Below, in pieces: positions 41,013-49,626 of a DNA stretch of 64,000 nucleotides; position 1 is the stretch's first letter; each line of letters begins with the position of its first letter. The position numbers and the translations under genes are program-made. The stretch comes from Caulobacter sp. Root655 (GTDB taxonomy: Bacteria > Pseudomonadota > Alphaproteobacteria > Caulobacterales > Caulobacteraceae), in the NCBI RefSeq assembly GCF_001427665.1, contig NZ_LMHC01000022.1, positions 213,090-277,089 of the forward strand, read 5' to 3'. The notes beneath the pieces were generated by a model. That model made no database searches. It saw nothing but the letters and a program-made list of their open reading frames with translations, and was not told the origin of the DNA.

Positions 41013-41684
41013 CTACGGATCGAGCCGGTAGCCCGCCCCGCGCACGGTCTGCAGCATGGCCCGTTCGAAGCCCTTGTCGATCTTCGAACGCAGCCGCGAG
41101 ATGTGCACGTCGATGACGTTGGTCTGCGGGTCGAAGTGGTACTCCCACACCTTCTCCAGCAGCATGGTGCGGGTCACCGACTGGCCGGCGTGGCGCATCA
41201 TGAACTCCAGCAGCTGGAACTCGCGGGGCTGGAGATCGATCTCCTTGCCCTGGCGATGGACCGTGCGGTTGATCAGGTTCATCTCCAGCTCGCCGACCTT
41301 CAGGGTCGTGGCCACCGAGCCCGTCTCGCGGCGGCGCGACAGGGCCTCGACCCGGGCGATCAGCTCGGCGAAGGCGTAGGGCTTGACCAGATAGTCGTCG
41401 GCCCCGGCCTTCAGCCCGACCACGCGGTCATTGATCTCGCCCAGGGCCGAGAGGAACAGCACCGGGGTGTTGTCGCCCTCGCGGCGCAGGGTCTCGACCA
41501 CTTCGACGCCGTTCTTCTTGGGCATCATGCGGTCGACGATCAGCACGTCGAAGTCGCCCTTGCCGGCTTCGGCCAGGCCGGCCTCGCCGTCGGGGGCGTG
41601 CACGCACGCATAGCCCGCCTCGGTCAGGCCGTGGCTCATGGCCGCGGCGGCTTCCAGGTCGTCCTCGATGATCAGGATACGCAT
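41013..41684 (-). CDS. OmpR/PhoB-family response regulator
   Basis: 223 residues. Receiver: acidic pair in MRILIIEDDLEAA, phosphoacceptor Asp in FDVLIVDRMMPKKNGVEVVE, Thr/Ser switch in VLFLSALGEIND, and Lys in DDYLVKPYAFAELIARVEAL. Winged-helix output: LQPREFQLLEFMMRHAGQSV, VWEYHFDPQTNVIDVHISRL and LQTVRGAGYRLDP. The partner kinase lies downstream beyond the toxin-antitoxin genes. Only about 20 bp separate its start from the degP terminator, so it may be expressed partly by read-through from degP. Confidence 0.92.
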   Translation of the reverse strand: MRILIIEDDLEAAAAMSHGLTEAGYACVHAPDGEAGLAEAGKGDFDVLIVDRMMPKKNGVEVVETLRREGDNTPVLFLSALGEINDRVVGLKAGADDYLVKPYAFAELIARVEALSRRRETGSVATTLKVGELEMNLINRTVHRQGKEIDLQPREFQLLEFMMRHAGQSVTRTMLLEKVWEYHFDPQTNVIDVHISRLRSKIDKGFERAMLQTVRGAGYRLDP

Positions 41685-41704
41685 TCCAGGCCCCTAGATG
41701 CACG

Positions 41705-41737
41705 AAAAGGGGGCGTCACCGAATCGATGACGCCCCC
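41705..41737 (-). terminator. Intrinsic terminator behind degP
   Basis: 10-bp stem GGGGGCGTCA (41709-41718) / TGACGCCCCC (41728-41737) with a 9-base loop. On the minus strand it is followed by TTTT (complement of 41705-41708). It is a good Rho-independent terminator for degP, but it sits 20 bp before the response regulator start, so it could work as an attenuator. Confidence 0.8.
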
Positions 41738-41838
41738 CTCGTGTTCGTCGTCACGGCACGGATGGTGACGTGATCCGCGCCCCCGCGAAAGCCCTCTTGG
41801 CGAAAGCCCCCGCGTATCGTCGTTCCCCTACGCCGTCC

Positions 41839-43416
41839 CTACGGCGCGATCTTCAGCGGCACGATCGTCGGACGACCGGCGCGGATGATCCGCAGGTTGA
41901 CGCTGGGACGCTGCAGCTTCTTGGCCGCGTCCACCGCCGAGGCGACCTGGGCCGCGTTGGCGACGGGCTCGCCGTTGATGCTGGTCAGGACGTCGCCCTT
42001 GCGCAGGCCCTTCTCGCCTGCGTCGGAGCTGGCCTTGACGCCGTCGATCAGCAGGCCGCGCACCGCGGGATCGATGCTGTAGGTGCGGCGGGCCGTGTCG
42101 TCGATCGGGGCCAGGGTCAGGCCCAGGGCGTCCGACTTCTGGACCTGCGGCTTGGCCGGAGCCTCGGCGCCGTTCTCGTCGGTGTCGTCTCCGTCGACCG
42201 CCAGCTCCTTCTCGGTCGGACGGACACCCGACTTGATGTCGACCGTGCGGGGCTTGCCGCCGCGCAGGACCGACAGCTTCAGGGTGTCGCCCGGACGGCC
42301 CTTGGCCACTTCGCGGGTCAGTTCCGAGCCGCTCTTGATGTTGACGCCGTTGACGGCGGTGATCACGTCCTCGGCCATCAGGCCGCCCTTCTGGGCGGGG
42401 CCGCCGGTCACCAGGTCGGCGACGATCGCGCCCTTGACCTCACCCAGGCCCTGGGCTTCGGCCATTTCCTTGGTGAAGGGCTGGATCTGGGCGCCGATAT
42501 AGCCGCGCACCACCTTGCCGCCGCTGATCAGCGCCTTGGCGGTGGCCTCGGCCACGTCGGCGGGAATGGCGAAGCCGATGCCCACCGAGCCGCCGGTCGG
42601 CGAGAAGATCGCGGTGTTGACCCCGATCACCCGGCCGTAAATGTCGAACGACGGACCGCCCGAATTGCCCCGGTTGATCGGCGCGTCGATCTGGATGTAG
42701 TCGACGAAGGTCGACGAGCTGTCGCCCAGGTCGCGGTTATAGGCCGAGATGATGCCGGCCGTGGCGGTGCCGCCCAGGCCGAACGGGTTGCCGATGGTGA
42801 TCACCCAGTCGCCGACCCGCGGCTTGGCCTGGTTCTCGAAGTTCACATACGGGAACGCAGCGCCCTTGGCCTTGGGATCGACCACCTTGAGCACGGCCAG
42901 ATCGGTGCCCTCGTCGCGGCCGACGATGGTGGCCTTCAGTTCGCGGCCGTCCTTCAGCACCACGTTGATGCCGTCGGCGTCGGCGTCGGCGACCACGTGG
43001 TTGTTGGTGACCAGGTAGCCGTCGGCCGAGATGAAGAAGCCCGAACCGGAGGACTGCTGCTTGGGACCGGGAGCTTCCTCGCCGTCGTCGCCCGGCTTCT
43101 GGCCGCGCGGCACGATGTCGAAGCCTTCCAGGCCCGGGATGCGCAGCTTCGGCGCGGCGGCGGCCTTGGACGTCACGTCGATCTGCACCACGGCGGGCGA
43201 GACCTGTTCGAAGATGTCGGCGAACGACAGGGGCGCGCCGGGCGGCGGCGCGAACATCGGGGCCGGATTGCCCGCAACGCCCGAGGTGCGGACCACCTGG
43301 GCCGGTTCGGCGGCGCCCGCCGGAGCCATACGCATGCCAACCCCGGCCAGGGCCGCGCAGGCCACGCCCGCGCCGGCCACCGCACCGACAAAGAAACCAG
43401 ACTTCCTAGCAGCCAT
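41839..43416 (-). CDS. degP: DegP/HtrA-type periplasmic serine protease
   Basis: 525 residues from ATG 43416, chosen for its GAGGAAAG site at 7-nt spacing. The signal/anchor segment is FFVGAVAGAGVACAALAGVG. The trypsin-like domain has the catalytic triad: His in YLVTNNHVVADADADG, Asp in DEGTDLAVLKV and Ser in APINRGNSGGPSFDIYG. Two PDZ domains follow (VRGYIGAQIQPFT..., and RGLLIDGVKASSDAGEKGLR). The protein degrades or refolds misfolded envelope proteins. An acidic insert (DGDDTDENGAE) separates the PDZ domains. It lies upstream of a two-component system, as is common for envelope-stress loci. Confidence 0.93.
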   Translation of the reverse strand: MAARKSGFFVGAVAGAGVACAALAGVGMRMAPAGAAEPAQVVRTSGVAGNPAPMFAPPPGAPLSFADIFEQVSPAVVQIDVTSKAAAAPKLRIPGLEGFDIVPRGQKPGDDGEEAPGPKQQSSGSGFFISADGYLVTNNHVVADADADGINVVLKDGRELKATIVGRDEGTDLAVLKVVDPKAKGAAFPYVNFENQAKPRVGDWVITIGNPFGLGGTATAGIISAYNRDLGDSSSTFVDYIQIDAPINRGNSGGPSFDIYGRVIGVNTAIFSPTGGSVGIGFAIPADVAEATAKALISGGKVVRGYIGAQIQPFTKEMAEAQGLGEVKGAIVADLVTGGPAQKGGLMAEDVITAVNGVNIKSGSELTREVAKGRPGDTLKLSVLRGGKPRTVDIKSGVRPTEKELAVDGDDTDENGAEAPAKPQVQKSDALGLTLAPIDDTARRTYSIDPAVRGLLIDGVKASSDAGEKGLRKGDVLTSINGEPVANAAQVASAVDAAKKLQRPSVNLRIIRAGRPTIVPLKIAP

Positions 43417-43560
43417 CTTACGTCTTTCCTCACCCACGGCGCGCGGCGCCGGGTCCTTGGCTTGAGAACCTAGTTGCGTTGACGAAACGCGCAATGGTCT
43501 TCGACTGATCTTTCCGCCACGCCCAAGATAGTCTTGGGGCGTCTTCGCGGCGCAATCGTG

Positions 43561-44025
43561 TCATTCGTCCTTCAACAGCACCTGGAGCCGGGCCTCTTCG
43601 GCCTGGGACAACGCTTCGGGGTCCTCGCCCAGGGGCGATGGCGCCGCCCGGCGACGCAGTAGCATGATCATCAGTCCGGCGCCTAAAACCAAGGCGACAA
43701 CAGGCGTGGCCCAGAGCAGGGCGTTGCCCGGCGAGAACGGCGGCTTGAGCAGCACGAACTCGCCATAGCGCTCGACCAGGAAGGCGCGGATCTCAGCGTC
43801 GCCGCGACCCTGCTTCACTTGGTCGCGCACGATGGAGCGCAAATCGCCGGCCAGGGCGGCTTCGGAATCGTCGATCGACTCGTTCTGGCAGACCAGACAG
43901 CGGACCTCGCGGAAGATCGCCCGGGCCCGGGCCTCCTGGGCGGGGTCGGGCAGACGATCGGCCGGGTCGGCGGCGGCTCCGGCGAGGCAGGCGACAGCGG
44001 CCAGGATGGCGAGGAGCCGCCTCAC
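43561..44025 (-). CDS. ccmH: CcmH/CycL, cytochrome c maturation thiol-disulfide subunit
   Basis: 154 residues from GTG 44025, which overlaps the ccmF stop codon (GTGA). Signal-like N-terminus (LLAILAAVACLAGAAAD), the CxxC motif in REVRCLVCQNESIDDSEA, and a C-terminal membrane helix (LLWATPVVALVLGAGLMIML). It keeps apocytochrome Cys residues reduced and works with CcmF for haem ligation. It is the last gene of the ccmI-E-F-H operon. No ccmG gene intervenes; in many alphaproteobacteria ccmG is linked to ccmABCD instead. Confidence 0.93.
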   Translation of the reverse strand: MRRLLAILAAVACLAGAAADPADRLPDPAQEARARAIFREVRCLVCQNESIDDSEAALAGDLRSIVRDQVKQGRGDAEIRAFLVERYGEFVLLKPPFSPGNALLWATPVVALVLGAGLMIMLLRRRAAPSPLGEDPEALSQAEEARLQVLLKDE

Positions 44026-45998
44026 GCCGCCGTCTCCGCGCGCTTGGCCACGCCGAACCGCAGCCGGCGGTCCGACAGCGAGATCAGCCCGCCCAGGGCC
44101 ATGACCAGCGGGCCCAGGAAGATCAGCCGCACCCACGGATTGACGAAGGCCCGCACCAGCCAGGCCGGCTGGCCGTCGGCGCCCGCCCGGCGCTCGCCCA
44201 GCACCACGTAGAGATCGTCCAGCACCCGCGGGCAGATCGCCACCTCCGAAGTGGTCTGGCGGCCGGTGGGGTAGAAGCGGCGCTCGGGCGTGGCGGTGCA
44301 GATCTCGGCGCCGCCCTTGGTGATCTTCACGATGCCGCGCTCGGCGATGTAGTTGGCGCCCTCGACCGTCCCGACGTCGGTCAGGGCCAGTTCATAGGCG
44401 CCCAGCTTCAGCTGGCCGCCGACGCCCAGCGCCTGGGCGGCCTCGACCCGCCAGGTGGTTTCGAACGACGCGCCCAGCACGAACAGGCCCAGGCCCGCAT
44501 GGGCCAGGGTCGTGCCCCAGGCGCCGCGCGGCAGGCCGACGGTCCGGCGGCGCACCTCGGCCCAGGGGGCGCGGAAGGCCTTCACCCGCTCGGCCAGTTC
44601 CAGCAGCGCGCCGCCCATCAGCCAGACGCCCAGGGCCAGACCAGCGCTGGCCAGGGCGCTGCGCGGAGCGACGACGGCGAAGGCCACCAGGCCCAGGATC
44701 GCGGCGCAGGCCAGGGCCAGCCACAGGCGTCGCGTCACCAGCCGCGCGTCACCGCGCTTCCAGGCCAGCAGCGGCCCGGCAGGCAACACGGCCATGGCCA
44801 GCACCATCAGCGGCACAAAGGTCATGTTGAAGAACGGAGGCCCCACCGACACCGCCTCGCCGTCCACGGCCTCGCGGATCAGCGGGAACAGGGTGCCGAC
44901 CAGCACCACGGCCGTGGCGGTCGACAGGATGATGTTGTTGAGGACGATGGCGCTCTCGCGGCTGACCGGCGCGAACAGGCCGCCGGCGTTCAGGCTGGGG
45001 GCGCGCAGGGCGAACAGAGCGAAGCCCGACCCGGCGGCGATGCCCATGATGGTCAGCAGCAGCACGCCGCGGGCCGGATCGACCGCGAAGGCGTGGACGC
45101 TGGTCAGCACGCCCGAGCGCACCAGGAAAGCCCCCAGCATCGAGAAGGTGAAGGCCGCCAGGCCCAGGAACACCGTCCAGCCCGGCAAGGCCCCGCGCTT
45201 TTCCAGCACCACGGCCGAATGCAGCAGGGCCGTGCCGATCAGCCACGGCATGAAGCTGGCGTTCTCGACCGGGTCCCAGAACCACCAGCCGCCCCAGCCC
45301 AATTCGTAGTAGGCCCAGAAGGCGCCCAGGGTGATGCCGACGGTCAGGAAGCTCCAGGCCGCCAGGGTCCAGGGTCGCACCCAGCGGGCCCAGGCCGCGT
45401 CGACCCGGCCCTCGATCAGGGCCGCCATGGCGAACGAGAACACCACCGAAAAGCCGACATAGCCGCAGTAGAGGAACGGCGGATGGAAGGCCAACGCCGG
45501 GTCCTGCAGCAGCGGATTGAGCGACGCCCCCTCGACCGGCGCGTCCAGCAGCCGGGCCATCGGGTTGGAGGCGAAGACGGTATAGGCCAGGAACAGCACG
45601 CCCAGCGCGCCCTGGGTGGCCACCGCGTAGGCCCGCAGGCGCGGCGGCAGGGCCTTGCCGTAGACCGCCATGGCCGCGCCGTAGCCGGTCAGCACCAGGC
45701 ACCACAGCAGCATCGAGCCCTCGTGGCTGCCCCAGGCCCCGGCCACCTTGTAAAGCATCGGCTTGGCGGTGTGGGAGTTGGCCGCGACATTGGCCACCGA
45801 GAAGTCGGAGACCACGAAGGCGTGGACCAGAGCCAGGAAGGTCAGGGCCACGCACAGGAACGCCCCCAGGGCCGCGCCCTGCCCGGCCCCGGCCAGGATC
45901 GCCATCCGCCGCGCCCCGCCGACCGCCGACAGGGTCATCTGCAGGACCGACAGCACCAGGGCCACGACAAGGGCATAGGCCCCGAATTCGGTGATCAT
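44022..45998 (-). CDS. ccmF: CcmF/CycK, haem lyase membrane subunit
   Basis: 658 residues, a polytopic protein with about 14-15 helices. The haem-binding WWD region is visible (ELGWGGWWFWDPVENASFM), along with the His-bearing segments HEGSMLLWCLVLTGYG, AFHPPFLYCGYVGFSVVF and AHAGLGLFVLGASFE. It ligates haem delivered by CcmE to apocytochromes on the periplasmic side. Its start overlaps the ccmE stop (ATGA) and its stop overlaps ccmH. Confidence 0.95.
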   Translation of the reverse strand: MITEFGAYALVVALVLSVLQMTLSAVGGARRMAILAGAGQGAALGAFLCVALTFLALVHAFVVSDFSVANVAANSHTAKPMLYKVAGAWGSHEGSMLLWCLVLTGYGAAMAVYGKALPPRLRAYAVATQGALGVLFLAYTVFASNPMARLLDAPVEGASLNPLLQDPALAFHPPFLYCGYVGFSVVFSFAMAALIEGRVDAAWARWVRPWTLAAWSFLTVGITLGAFWAYYELGWGGWWFWDPVENASFMPWLIGTALLHSAVVLEKRGALPGWTVFLGLAAFTFSMLGAFLVRSGVLTSVHAFAVDPARGVLLLTIMGIAAGSGFALFALRAPSLNAGGLFAPVSRESAIVLNNIILSTATAVVLVGTLFPLIREAVDGEAVSVGPPFFNMTFVPLMVLAMAVLPAGPLLAWKRGDARLVTRRLWLALACAAILGLVAFAVVAPRSALASAGLALGVWLMGGALLELAERVKAFRAPWAEVRRRTVGLPRGAWGTTLAHAGLGLFVLGASFETTWRVEAAQALGVGGQLKLGAYELALTDVGTVEGANYIAERGIVKITKGGAEICTATPERRFYPTGRQTTSEVAICPRVLDDLYVVLGERRAGADGQPAWLVRAFVNPWVRLIFLGPLVMALGGLISLSDRRLRFGVAKRAETAA

Positions 45999-46495
45999 GA
46001 CTTGGCCTTGCCCGTCGACGGCGTGGCGTAGCTCGGCGCCTGCCCGTCCCCGCGCCATTCGCCCTGCGCCTTCAGCGCCTTGGACACTTCGCGCGGCATG
46101 TAGCGCTCGTCGTGCTTGGCCAGCACCTGCTTGGCGACGAAGGCGCCGGACTCGTCGAAGGCCCCGGCGGCGACGATGCCCTGGCCCTCGCGGAACAGGT
46201 CGGGCAGGTCGCCCTGGAAGCGCACCAGACTGGTGGAGCGCTGGTCGGCGACCACGAACTCGACCTTGCCGTCCGGATGCTTGACCACGCTGCCCGCCTG
46301 GACCAGGCCGCCCAGCTGCACCTTGCGCCCGGCCGGCACGTGGGCGGCGGCGGCCTGGGACGGGGTGTAGAACAGCGAGATGGCGTCGCGCATGCCCCAC
46401 AGGGCCAGGCCCACGGCCAGGACGACGACCGGGGCGGCGACCGCCAGCACGGTCAGGCGGCGGCGCGCCTTGCGGGATTTGGGCAGGAAACTCAT
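45995..46495 (-). CDS. ccmE: CcmE/CycJ, periplasmic haem chaperone
   Basis: 166 residues: N-terminal membrane anchor (RRRLTVLAVAAPVVVLAVGL), OB-fold domain (RKVQLGGLVQAGSVVKHPDG, EFVVADQRSTSLVRFQGDLP), and the covalent haem-binding His in the VLAKHDERYMPREV motif. It carries haem from CcmC to CcmF. Its start overlaps the ccmI stop by 4 nt. A tandem 15-bp duplication just upstream duplicates its AGGAG ribosome binding site. Confidence 0.95.
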   Translation of the reverse strand: MSFLPKSRKARRRLTVLAVAAPVVVLAVGLALWGMRDAISLFYTPSQAAAAHVPAGRKVQLGGLVQAGSVVKHPDGKVEFVVADQRSTSLVRFQGDLPDLFREGQGIVAAGAFDESGAFVAKQVLAKHDERYMPREVSKALKAQGEWRGDGQAPSYATPSTGKAKS

Positions 46496-47664
46496 GGGGC
46501 GCTCCTGGGCGGGGCGCTCCTGGGCGGGGCGACCTGCGCCGAACGCGGCGTCTGGGCGGCCTGACGCAGGGCGGCCAGCACCTTGGGCTGGTCGTGGAAG
46601 CGGGCCTGGGCCTTGGCCAGGGCGGCGTCACGCTGGCCTGAGTCGCCGAGCACGGCGTAGGCCCGCACCAGCTTCACCCAGCCGTCGGCGTCGTCGGGAT
46701 TGGCCTCGAGCTTGGCGGCCAGGCTGGCGACCATGCCCTGGATGAAGGTCTCGACCTCTGGCTGGTCGCCCGTCGCCGGCGCGGCGGCCTGTTCGGATGA
46801 GGCGCCAGTCGGGGCGCCGGTCGGGGCGAGGCTTCCGCGCGCCTCCGTCTGGGCGATCTCGTCGCCGAAACCGGCGCGGCGCGGGTCGTCGGCCGGCAAG
46901 GCGGCCAGCAGGGCGCGCCAGTCGGCCAGGCCGCCCGCCAGGTCGCCGTCGGCGATCCGGCCCTTGGCCAGGTGGTAGCGGGCGCTGACATTGGCGGGGT
47001 CGCGGCGCAGGGCCTCGGCGAAGGCGCGGCGGGCGTCGGTCCCGACCTCGCCCTGGCCTTCGGCGACCAGCACCTCGCCGAGCCCGACCCACAGGTCGAC
47101 CCGATCGGGGGCCAGCCTGACGGCGTGGCGCAAGGCCTGGGCGGCGCCGGTCGCGTCGCCCGCCTGGAAGCGGGTCAGGGCCAGAAGCCGGAACAGTTGC
47201 GGGTCGTTCGGCTTGGCGCGCGCCGTCTCCTGCAGCACGGCCGCGATCTGCTCGGGCCGCAGTTGCGACAGGGGGGTCTGGCGCCACTGGGCCACGCGCT
47301 TGAGGTAGGGCTGGTCGGCCAGGCCGGGAACGCCGATGAACAGATAGGCGGCCAGGGCGCACACCGGGGCCAGGAACGCCGCGAACAGCACGAAGGGCCG
47401 GGCCTTGGGACCCGAGACCGGCCAGGCCTGCTGATGGTCGGCGGCGGCGATCAGCCGGCGGCCGGCCTCGGCCCGGGCGGCCTTCAGCTCGGCGTCGGCC
47501 AGCAGACCGCGCTCGGCCAGGTCGTCGATCTCGGAAAGCTGTCGCCGGTGCACGGCCAGGCTGGCGTCGTCGCCCACGCCAAGGGACGCGCGCGCGGCGC
47601 CGCGCAGCACCAGGGCGGCGACGACGGCCGACAATCCCGCCGCGGCGATCCAGAAAGCGATCAT
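46492..47664 (-). CDS. ccmI: CcmI/CycH, apocytochrome c chaperone
   Basis: 390 residues: two N-terminal membrane helices (FWIAAAGLSAVVAALVLRG and FVLFAAFLAPVCALAAYLFI) with the cytoplasmic leucine-zipper-like loop between them (LAVHRRQLSEIDDLAERGLL), then a periplasmic TPR domain (LFRLLALTRFQAGDATGAAQ, DLWVGLGEVLVAEGQG). It binds the C-terminus of apocytochrome c and presents it to CcmH/F. It is the first gene of the operon. The C-terminal repeat PPRSAPPRSAP arises from a recent 15-bp tandem duplication. Confidence 0.92.
   Translation of the reverse strand: MIAFWIAAAGLSAVVAALVLRGAARASLGVGDDASLAVHRRQLSEIDDLAERGLLADAELKAARAEAGRRLIAAADHQQAWPVSGPKARPFVLFAAFLAPVCALAAYLFIGVPGLADQPYLKRVAQWRQTPLSQLRPEQIAAVLQETARAKPNDPQLFRLLALTRFQAGDATGAAQALRHAVRLAPDRVDLWVGLGEVLVAEGQGEVGTDARRAFAEALRRDPANVSARYHLAKGRIADGDLAGGLADWRALLAALPADDPRRAGFGDEIAQTEARGSLAPTGAPTGASSEQAAAPATGDQPEVETFIQGMVASLAAKLEANPDDADGWVKLVRAYAVLGDSGQRDAALAKAQARFHDQPKVLAALRQAAQTPRSAQVAPPRSAPPRSAP
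46496..46525. repeat. Tandem 15-bp duplication at the ccmI-ccmE junction
   Basis: GGGGCGCTCCTGGGC occurs twice without a gap (46496-46510 and 46511-46525). On the coding strand each unit has AGGAGCGCC, so ccmE has two ribosome-binding-site copies and ccmI gains five in-frame codons. Confidence 0.8.
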
Positions 47665-47963
47665 GCGCGCGTGTTACCGGGGAATGGCGACGGCCGTTAG
47701 CAAAAAAAGCGCGTAAGGGCGGGCGGGTCCGGGCCCGGGTCGGATGAGCGGCGTGTTGAACGCGCTGGCCAACCGATGAAGCTCAAGGTCCGCGCTCCTA
47801 CCGTTGTCATCCCGGGCGTAGCGAAGCGAAGACCCGGGACCCAGGGCCACCGCGTTGCGCCGGCCCCTGGGTCCCGGACAGCCTCTGCGAGGCTTCCGGG
47901 ATGACAACCGGAGGGAACTTAACGCCGCTCAGAGCTTCAGGGCGCGGAACTGTGTACGCGCCC
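47665..47963. other. Intergenic region upstream of the ccm operon
   Basis: 299 bases without a gene. The part 47802-47909 is a palindromic repeat; the remaining 137 bases next to ccmI should hold its promoter, which I cannot delimit. Confidence 0.5.
47802..47909. repeat. 108-bp palindromic repeat, ATCCCGGG family
   Basis: GTTGTCATCCCGGG...CCCGGGACCCAGGG pairs with CCCCTGGGTCCCGG...CCGGGATGACAAC, giving nested perfect stems. Related copies lie at 57734-57833 (inside a gene) and 60253-60377, with a half copy at 30931-30969 and a variant at 51061-51136. Confidence 0.75.
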
Positions 47964-49379
47964 CTAAGCCGCCGCCGCCATCGCCGCGGCGGCGCGGCGG
48001 CGGACGATCTCGGCGGTCTTCTCGTCGCGGCTGTAGGCGATGAAGCCGGCGGCCAGGTCGAGATAGCGCTGGGCGATCCCCTGGTCGCCGCCCTCGCCGG
48101 TGCGAACCACGTAGAGGATGTCCTCGATATACTGGTCCAGGCGGCCGTTGAGCTTTTCCAGCACCTTGGCCCGGCTGGCGCCGTAGCCGCTGTGGGCGGC
48201 GCAAGAGCGGACGTCGGCCACGAAGGCCAGGATGGCGGTCACTCGGCGGGCCAGCCGCGCGTCCGGCTCCGACGTCAGTAGCGGCACGCCCTTGCCGTTC
48301 TTGCCGCCGAGGATCGAGATCGGCCGCAGCGGCAGGGTGGCCAGCAGCTCCTTCTCGGCCAGGTTCATCCGGCTCTCGACGGCCTGGGCGATGGCCAGCT
48401 TGTACTTGGCGATCCTCCGGCCCCACGGACCGTCCCGATGCAGGGCCACCGATTGCTCGAACTCGGTGATCTGCAGCGACATCTTCTGGGCGGCCAGGGC
48501 CGCCCTGCGCCCCTCGGCCTCGCCCTTGTCGGCGTCGAAGCCGCGCACCCGGTCGATGTTCTTCTCGATGTCGGCCAGCACCCGCTCGCCGAACACGCTG
48601 ACCTCGGACGAGGCCCAGAAGCGGTCCCCCGGCCGGTCCATGACCGCCGAGATCACCCGCAGGATACGCCAGTCGTCGGGCAGGTGCGCGGCCAGCATCT
48701 CGAACAGCAGAGGCCCGGCGTCGGAGCGGATGTCGCAGGCGTCGTTATAGGCCAGGCGGGCCGACGAGGCCCGCTCCTCGCTCATCCGGCTGACCCATTC
48801 CGACAGCTTGGGCAGGGCCGAACGGACGATGGCCGACAGTTCCAGGCACGAGGCCAGCTCGTCGATGTCGCAGATCTGGTCCAGGGCCACGAAGGCGGGG
48901 ACCGCCTGGGCGCGCACGCCCTGGGCGGCGACCTTGCATAGCGCATTGAAGACGTCGGGCGGCCCCTGTTCCAGGTCCCATGGATTGCAGCGCGCCGCGG
49001 CCTCCTCGACCTGGCGCGGAGCCACGGTCCGCAGGGCCTCCCACAACAGGGACAGGACGCGGGGCGGGAAAGAGGTCTGTTCGGTGTCGCGGACGGCGCA
49101 CAGCGGCGCGATCGGGGCCAGGACGCTGTTGCGGACGTAGCGGGCGGCGGTCTCGTCCTCGACCAGCCGACGCACCGCCGCCAGGGCGCCCTGCCCGCCG
49201 GCCGGGCCGGACAGGGCGAGCTCCAGGCTGCGCAGCGCGGCGTCGGGAGAGGTTTCCACCAGCTTCCGGACCATCAGCAACTTGTCGGCGGCGATCCCGG
49301 CCATAACCCCCCGCTGGACCAGCCCAAGACGGGCCGCGTCAACCATGTTGCCAACGAGGTTAAGACTTTCCGAAACCAT
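47964..49379 (-). CDS. Conserved alphaproteobacterial-type protein of unknown function
   Basis: 471 residues, soluble and mostly helical with leucine-rich repeats of helix pairs (LVRRLVE, LRSLELALSG, LARRVTAILAFVADVRSCAA). Segments include DDWRILRVISAVMDRPGDRF, ASSEVSVFGERVLADIEKNI and LDQYIEDILYVVRTGEGGD. The C-terminus ends in an Arg/Ala stretch (EIVRRRAAAAMAAAA). No catalytic motif is evident. It stands between two repeat elements and has no operon partner. An in-frame ATG 11 codons in (MVDAARLGL) is an alternative start. Confidence 0.75.
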   Translation of the reverse strand: MVSESLNLVGNMVDAARLGLVQRGVMAGIAADKLLMVRKLVETSPDAALRSLELALSGPAGGQGALAAVRRLVEDETAARYVRNSVLAPIAPLCAVRDTEQTSFPPRVLSLLWEALRTVAPRQVEEAAARCNPWDLEQGPPDVFNALCKVAAQGVRAQAVPAFVALDQICDIDELASCLELSAIVRSALPKLSEWVSRMSEERASSARLAYNDACDIRSDAGPLLFEMLAAHLPDDWRILRVISAVMDRPGDRFWASSEVSVFGERVLADIEKNIDRVRGFDADKGEAEGRRAALAAQKMSLQITEFEQSVALHRDGPWGRRIAKYKLAIAQAVESRMNLAEKELLATLPLRPISILGGKNGKGVPLLTSEPDARLARRVTAILAFVADVRSCAAHSGYGASRAKVLEKLNGRLDQYIEDILYVVRTGEGGDQGIAQRYLDLAAGFIAYSRDEKTAEIVRRRAAAAMAAAA

Positions 49380-49448
49380 GAGTTTTTGCGGTTGGGGAGG
49401 GAGCGTCGAAAGGTCGCTGGGGATGTCAGGTTGAGAGGCGGAAATGAA

Positions 49449-49614
49449 CCCTCTCCTATAAGGAGAGGGAGGGGCCCGCGCCGTAGGCGTGGGAGGGTGA
49501 GGCGTTACGCTGTTTCAGATTCGGGCAGAGCGCTGGGGATGGGCGGTTGACGTCTAAACCCCTCACCCTCCCACCGCTGCGCGGTGGGCCCCTCCCTCTC
49601 CCCTTGGGAGAGGG
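49449..49614. repeat. 166-bp palindromic repeat, CCCTCTCC family
   Basis: Same architecture as 25841-26007: CCCTCTCC...GGAGAGGGAGGGGCCC at the left, GTGGGAGGGTGAGG inside, and the inverse at the right end. It lies between the unknown gene's promoter side and the end of the histidine kinase gene. Confidence 0.75.
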
Positions 49615-49626
49615 TCTCGGAACGCC

